8,663 bases of DNA, from NCBI GenBank assembly GCA_030019105.1, contig JASEGY010000125.1, positions 1-8,663 of the forward strand. Reading direction: 5' to 3'. The DNA is from a bacterium (GTDB taxonomy: Bacteria; UBA9089; JASEGY01). This document shows positions 5,931 through 8,663 of the stretch, one piece after another. The notes under the pieces were generated by a model, which was given only the letters and a program-made list of their open reading frames with translations, was not told the origin of the DNA and ran no database searches. The position numbers and the translations under genes were made by a program. Positions within the stretch are counted from its first letter, which is position 1. Every line of letters begins with the position of its first letter.

Positions 5931-7100
5931 ATGATTATTGGGGGCAGTATTTTCGTTATCCTCTTGCTGGTTGGGATTACCTTGATTGGGATCAAATGTT
6001 ACAAAAATAACATACATCTCTGGTTACCCGGGCACGTTTATGTCTCTCTTGCCAACACACCCAGGCCAAATTCAGAGAGGCCTATTGATATCATGTTTTG
6101 TTTTGTCGATCACTATGAACCCCATTGGAAAGACTATCAGTCTATGGAGAGGGCTGCGGCCAGGATAGAAACATGGCTGACCGGATATCCAGAGTTAGCC
6201 GCAAGACATCAGGATGCCGATGGGAGGCCGCCCCAACACACTTTCTTCTATCCAGCCGAAGATATCCATAGAAAAAACGGGGATATATTCAAAATGTGTC
6301 AGGCATTCCCCAAAGAGGGGCTTGGTGAGGTAGAAATACATCTTCATCATGGTAAAGATACGCCTGAAAGCCTGAAAAAAAAGCTGATATTTTATCGTGA
6401 CCGGTTTGCGGAGCATGGGTTTCTGGCTGAAGATAGAGAGGGAAACATAAGATACGCCTTTATCCATGGTGGCTGGGCTTTGGACAACTCCGGAATAGAT
6501 TATCGATGGTGTGGAGTAAATAGTGAACTGCAGATATTAAAAGAGACCGGTTGTTATGCGGATTTTACCTTGCCTTCTGCTCCGGATCTAAGCCAGACAA
6601 GGAAGATAAACAGTATCTACTATGCCATTGATGATCCCGATCGGCCAAAGTCTCACGATACGGGGATAGATGCAGCGGCAGGGAAAAAACCCGTCGGGGA
6701 TCTCTTAATCATTCAGGGTCCCCTGGCTCTGAACTGGAGAAATAGAAAATGGGGGATATTCCCTGCTCTTGAGAATGCGGATGTGAGTTATTTTTATCCT
6801 CCCACAAGGGAAAGAATCGATCTCTGGATAAAGCAGCATATCTGTGTCAAGGGCCAACCCAATTGGATATTTGTTAAGGTCCATACCCATGGCTGTCAGG
6901 ATGTAAGTTTTGAAACTCTGCTGGGAGAAACGGCTGATAAGATGTATGCTTATTTGGAGGAGAAATATAATGATGGGACAAGGTTTAGACTCCATTATGC
7001 GACTTCAAGAGAGATGTACAACATCATCAAGGCGGCTGAGGCCGGCTTAAGTGGGAATCCAAATCAATATCGGGATTATCTCTTGGTACCCCAAACGTAA
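5931..7100 (+). CDS. Membrane-anchored polysaccharide-deacetylase-like protein
   Basis: A 389-residue protein from the preferred start. Residues about 3-21 (IIGGSIFVILLLVGITLIG) form one hydrophobic segment, a likely uncleaved anchor, with the rest outside the cytoplasm. The body resembles polysaccharide deacetylase-fold (NodB-type barrel) proteins. FVDHYEPHW places D60 and H61 where the catalytic Asp sits in the family. EIHLHHG gives H137, H139 and H140 as likely metal ligands. YAFIHGGWALDNS, FVKVHTHG and LHYATSREMYNII are further conserved-looking blocks. The substrate is probably an acetylated envelope or extracellular glycan, which is inference. It follows rng by 16 bases with its own strong ribosome binding site, so it is likely the third operon gene. 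A longer version starting at 5859 would add basic residues (KIRRNR) before the membrane segment, which would favour an N-in topology, so that start is not fully excluded. Confidence 0.8.
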   Translation: MIIGGSIFVILLLVGITLIGIKCYKNNIHLWLPGHVYVSLANTPRPNSERPIDIMFCFVDHYEPHWKDYQSMERAAARIETWLTGYPELAARHQDADGRPPQHTFFYPAEDIHRKNGDIFKMCQAFPKEGLGEVEIHLHHGKDTPESLKKKLIFYRDRFAEHGFLAEDREGNIRYAFIHGGWALDNSGIDYRWCGVNSELQILKETGCYADFTLPSAPDLSQTRKINSIYYAIDDPDRPKSHDTGIDAAAGKKPVGDLLIIQGPLALNWRNRKWGIFPALENADVSYFYPPTRERIDLWIKQHICVKGQPNWIFVKVHTHGCQDVSFETLLGETADKMYAYLEEKYNDGTRFRLHYATSREMYNIIKAAEAGLSGNPNQYRDYLLVPQT

Positions 7101-7185
7101 CCGTTCACGGAACGTTGAAATTAGAAATTGGAAATTGGGGCGATGTTCATCGTTTCGGCCATTTAAAAATAGGAAGTAAGAAATG

Positions 7186-7221
7186 GGAAATAGGAAGTAA
7201 ATCAAGATACTTCCCATTTCC
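7186..7221. repeat. Stem-loop after the deacetylase gene
   Basis: The arms 7186-7199 and 7208-7221 are 14 bp long with one mismatch (GGAAATAGGAAGTA pairing with TACTTCCCATTTCC) and an 8-base loop. There is no T run after it, so it is not a typical intrinsic terminator, although it is the strongest single hairpin downstream of the operon. Confidence 0.6.
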
Positions 7222-7255
7222 GGGATGGTTCACCTTACTGTGATAGCTTGCGTCT
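7222..7255 (+). repeat. Dispersed 44-bp repeat, shortened copy A
   Basis: It begins GGGATGGTTCAC and ends CTTGCGTCT, the same ends as the full copy at 7380-7423, but the middle is shorter and different. It faces the full copy across the CACAGAT inverted repeat. Confidence 0.6.
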
Positions 7256-7271
7256 AATCAGCCCTCATTTA

Positions 7272-7365
7272 GAACACAGATTACACAGATTTTCCCAGAT
7301 TGCACAGATAAAAAATAATTCTTGACAATCTGTGAAATCTTGTGTAATCTGTGAAATCTGTGTTC
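7272..7365. repeat. CACAGAT-type inverted repeat
   Basis: Two 38-bp arms, 7272-7309 and 7328-7365, match in 32 of 38 positions when inverted, with an 18-base spacer. Each arm is built from three or four heptamer units of the CACAGAT type. It is probably a small non-autonomous element or a recombination-generated palindrome. The outer base pairs are GAACACAGATT against AATCTGTGTTC. Confidence 0.85.
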
Positions 7366-7379
7366 CTTTTTAGATCCGA

Positions 7380-7423
7380 AGACGCAAGATTTCATAACAA
7401 AATGATCGATTGTGAACCATCCC
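7380..7423 (-). repeat. Dispersed 44-bp repeat, copy B (inverted)
   Basis: On the minus strand it reads GGGATGGTTCAC, then an AATCGATCATTTTGTTATG core, then CTTGCGTCT. By eye it matches copy C at 8612-8655 at about four of five positions, and it shares its ends with copy A. Confidence 0.75.
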
Positions 7424-7494
7424 CCATTTCCTAATTTCCCATTTCCCATTTTCGACTTGAGTGGCCCAAATGATGATCAAGGCCTATAACTGCG

Positions 7495-8604
7495 ATGCGG
7501 ATATTAGTTACAGGCGGAGGAAGCGGGGGGCATACGTCGCCGGCGATAGCTTTCGTAGAAACACTGCTTAAACGGGAGCCGGCTGCGAGTATCCTCTATG
7601 TAGGCAGCGCTAAGGGAATAGAAGCTAAGACAGCTTGTTCCAAAGGCATCCCCTTTATCGCTATCCAAACAGGAAAGCTCCGCCGGTATTTTTCCTTAAA
7701 GACCGTGCCTGATCTTTGTTTCCGGCTACCCATTGGGATTCTTCAGGCGCTAAAGATTATCCTTCAGTTTAAACCGGACTGTATCTTTTCTACCGGCGGG
7801 TATGTCTCTCTTCCGGTAGTTATTGCCGGCCGGATACTAAAGAGGCCCATTCTTATTCACGAACAGACAGTAGAGGTTGGCCTGGCGAACAGGATTGGAG
7901 GGCGATTGGCGAACAGGATTGCCATCTCTTTTGATACCTCAAAGAAATACTTCCCGGCGGAGAAGGTTGTTTTAACCGGAAATCCTGTTCGGCCGGAGGT
8001 TCTTAATGGCGACCGGGTCTCGGCCGCGAAGAGGTTCGGGTTAAGTAATGATTTCAGGACGATCTATGTTACCGGCGGAGTTCAGGGGGCACACCGGATA
8101 AACCGGACAATAGCCAAAGTACTTAGACAGATATTGGAAAAGGCCCAGGTAATCCATCAATGTGGTGAGCAGGATTTTGATTGGCTTTCAAGGGAGGCGG
8201 AGGGGTTAGGAGAAGAGATCAGGGAAAGGTACCGGCTTTTCAGGTTTATTGGAGGCGAGATAGGGGATGTTTTTGCCCTGACTGATCTCTTAGTTAGCCG
8301 TGCCGGGGCCGGTATTGTTAATGAGGCAGCCGCCATGGGTAAGCCGGCTGTTTTTATCCCCCTGCCGGCAGCCACCAAAGATGAACAAACCGGAAATGCC
8401 GCACTTCTGGCCGATGTTGGCGCGGCCGTGGTTATCCTGGAGCATGACCTGACCCCGGAGCTTTTAAGGGACAGTATCCTTGAATTGGTCTCTAATCCGG
8501 CTCAACTTAACAAGATGGGCCAGGCAGCCCGGGGCATAAGTAAACCGGACGCGGCTGAGAACTTGATAGAGGAGATCATCAAGCTGGCGAATTATAATTT
8601 GTAG
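7495..8604 (+). CDS. murG: UDP-GlcNAc:undecaprenyl-PP-MurNAc-pentapeptide GlcNAc transferase (MurG)
   Basis: A 369-residue GT28-family glycosyltransferase, slightly longer than E. coli MurG (355). In the known family it turns lipid I into lipid II on the inner face of the membrane. The N-terminal G-rich loop GGGSGGHTSPA (residues 8-18) replaces the usual GGTGGH. STGGYVSLPV and ILIHEQTVEVGLANR follow. The second G loop is GGVQGAHRIN (194-203). The donor-site region is SRAGAGIVNEAA with E277, then PLPAATKDEQTGNA with Q298 and N301. Substitutions such as EQT for EQN, and the extra G in RAGAG, make it a divergent MurG, so a paralogue acting on another lipid-linked glycan is possible. No dcw-cluster neighbours are visible. 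The ATG at 7495 has only a weak upstream AAGG. The family match at residue 1 supports this start. Confidence 0.9.
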   Translation: MRILVTGGGSGGHTSPAIAFVETLLKREPAASILYVGSAKGIEAKTACSKGIPFIAIQTGKLRRYFSLKTVPDLCFRLPIGILQALKIILQFKPDCIFSTGGYVSLPVVIAGRILKRPILIHEQTVEVGLANRIGGRLANRIAISFDTSKKYFPAEKVVLTGNPVRPEVLNGDRVSAAKRFGLSNDFRTIYVTGGVQGAHRINRTIAKVLRQILEKAQVIHQCGEQDFDWLSREAEGLGEEIRERYRLFRFIGGEIGDVFALTDLLVSRAGAGIVNEAAAMGKPAVFIPLPAATKDEQTGNAALLADVGAAVVILEHDLTPELLRDSILELVSNPAQLNKMGQAARGISKPDAAENLIEEIIKLANYNL

Positions 8605-8611
8605 GAGGGGC

Positions 8612-8655
8612 GGGACGGTTCAAAAATCGTCCATTTTCTTGTGAAACCTTGCGTT
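8612..8655 (+). repeat. Dispersed 44-bp repeat, copy C
   Basis: It starts eight bases after the murG stop and reads GGGACGGTTCAA, then a TCGTCCATTTTCTTGTG core, then CTTGCGTT. It is a clear relative of copy B and appears to continue to the window edge, so its right end may be cut off. Confidence 0.75.
8613..8641 (+). terminator. Possible weak terminator formed by repeat copy C
   Basis: GGACGGTT at 8613-8620 can pair with AATCGTCC at 8625-8632 (8 bp including one G-T pair, loop CAAA), followed by ATTTTCTTG. It is placed correctly after murG, but the stem is modest and the T run is interrupted. Confidence 0.35.
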
Positions 8656-8663
8656 CTTTCTGG

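Larger units (their letters stand above)
7101..7494. other. Repeat-built intergenic region upstream of murG
   Basis: No gene is supported. In order, the region holds GAAATT-type runs (7120-7139), a 13-bp direct repeat AAATAGGAAGTAA (7167-7179 and 7188-7200), a stem-loop, a shortened copy of the 44-bp dispersed repeat, a CACAGAT inverted repeat, the inverted full copy of the 44-bp repeat, and TTTCCCATTTCCC runs. The left and right halves mirror each other. A TTGACA at 7322-7327 with TAATCT 17 bases later (7345-7350) could serve as a murG promoter, but it lies within repeat sequence. The weak AAGG at 7479 is the only Shine-Dalgarno candidate for murG. Confidence 0.7.

Noticed and set aside
7258..7449. 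Minus-strand 63-residue frame in the intergenic region
   Set aside because: Its translation is the CACAGAT and GGAAAT repeat DNA, a common false gene in such repeats.
7879..7920. Tandem repeat in murG (two GCGAACAGGATTG-like segments)
   Set aside because: The corresponding GLANRIGGRLANRIA segment fits the normal MurG pattern at this place, so it is ordinary protein similarity rather than an inserted repeat.

Overview
The window looks like part of a chromosome from an uncultivated, probably anaerobic bacterium. The protein-coding genes have moderate GC. The intergenic DNA carries many small repeats (CACAGAT-type, CGCAGAT-type, GGAAAT-type) of the kind I associate with metagenome-derived bacterial genomes. 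I cannot name the phylum from the sequence alone.

Left third (1-1656), accessory DNA. From the left edge there is a 13-bp minisatellite with a 39-bp higher-order period. Next comes a minus-strand gene for an unrecognised 130-residue protein. It has a strong Shine-Dalgarno and a GTG start, and its stop codon lies in one of two attC-like inverted repeats that bracket it, which resembles an integron gene cassette without an integrase. An imperfect 167-bp palindromic element follows, abutting a truncated IS21-type IstA transposase remnant. A 146-bp MITE-like element with perfect 26-bp terminal inverted repeats and an 8-bp target duplication has inserted into that remnant.

Middle (1621-7100), three plus-strand genes that look like one operon. 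The first is a 917-residue B12-binding-fold radical SAM protein fused to a DUF2344 domain. One base later comes ribonuclease G, and 16 bases later a membrane-anchored polysaccharide-deacetylase-like protein. A good sigma70-type promoter places the transcript start at or beside the first ATG, so the first gene is probably leaderless. The radical SAM gene contains in-frame arrays of one GC-rich 18-bp repeat at three places, two in one orientation and one in the other.

Right third (7101-8663). A 394-bp intergenic region is built of nested inverted repeats, followed by a MurG-type glycosyltransferase. A 44-bp dispersed repeat occurs twice in the intergenic region (opposite orientations, one copy shortened) and again just after murG.

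Functionally, the radical SAM and RNase G pair points to RNA or translation-related housekeeping, a pairing I recall from other bacteria. The deacetylase-like protein and MurG act on cell-envelope glycans. I see no tRNA, rRNA or CRISPR array. The most unusual content is the repeat biology, especially the in-frame coding repeats, the attC-like pair and the MITE nested in the IS remnant.
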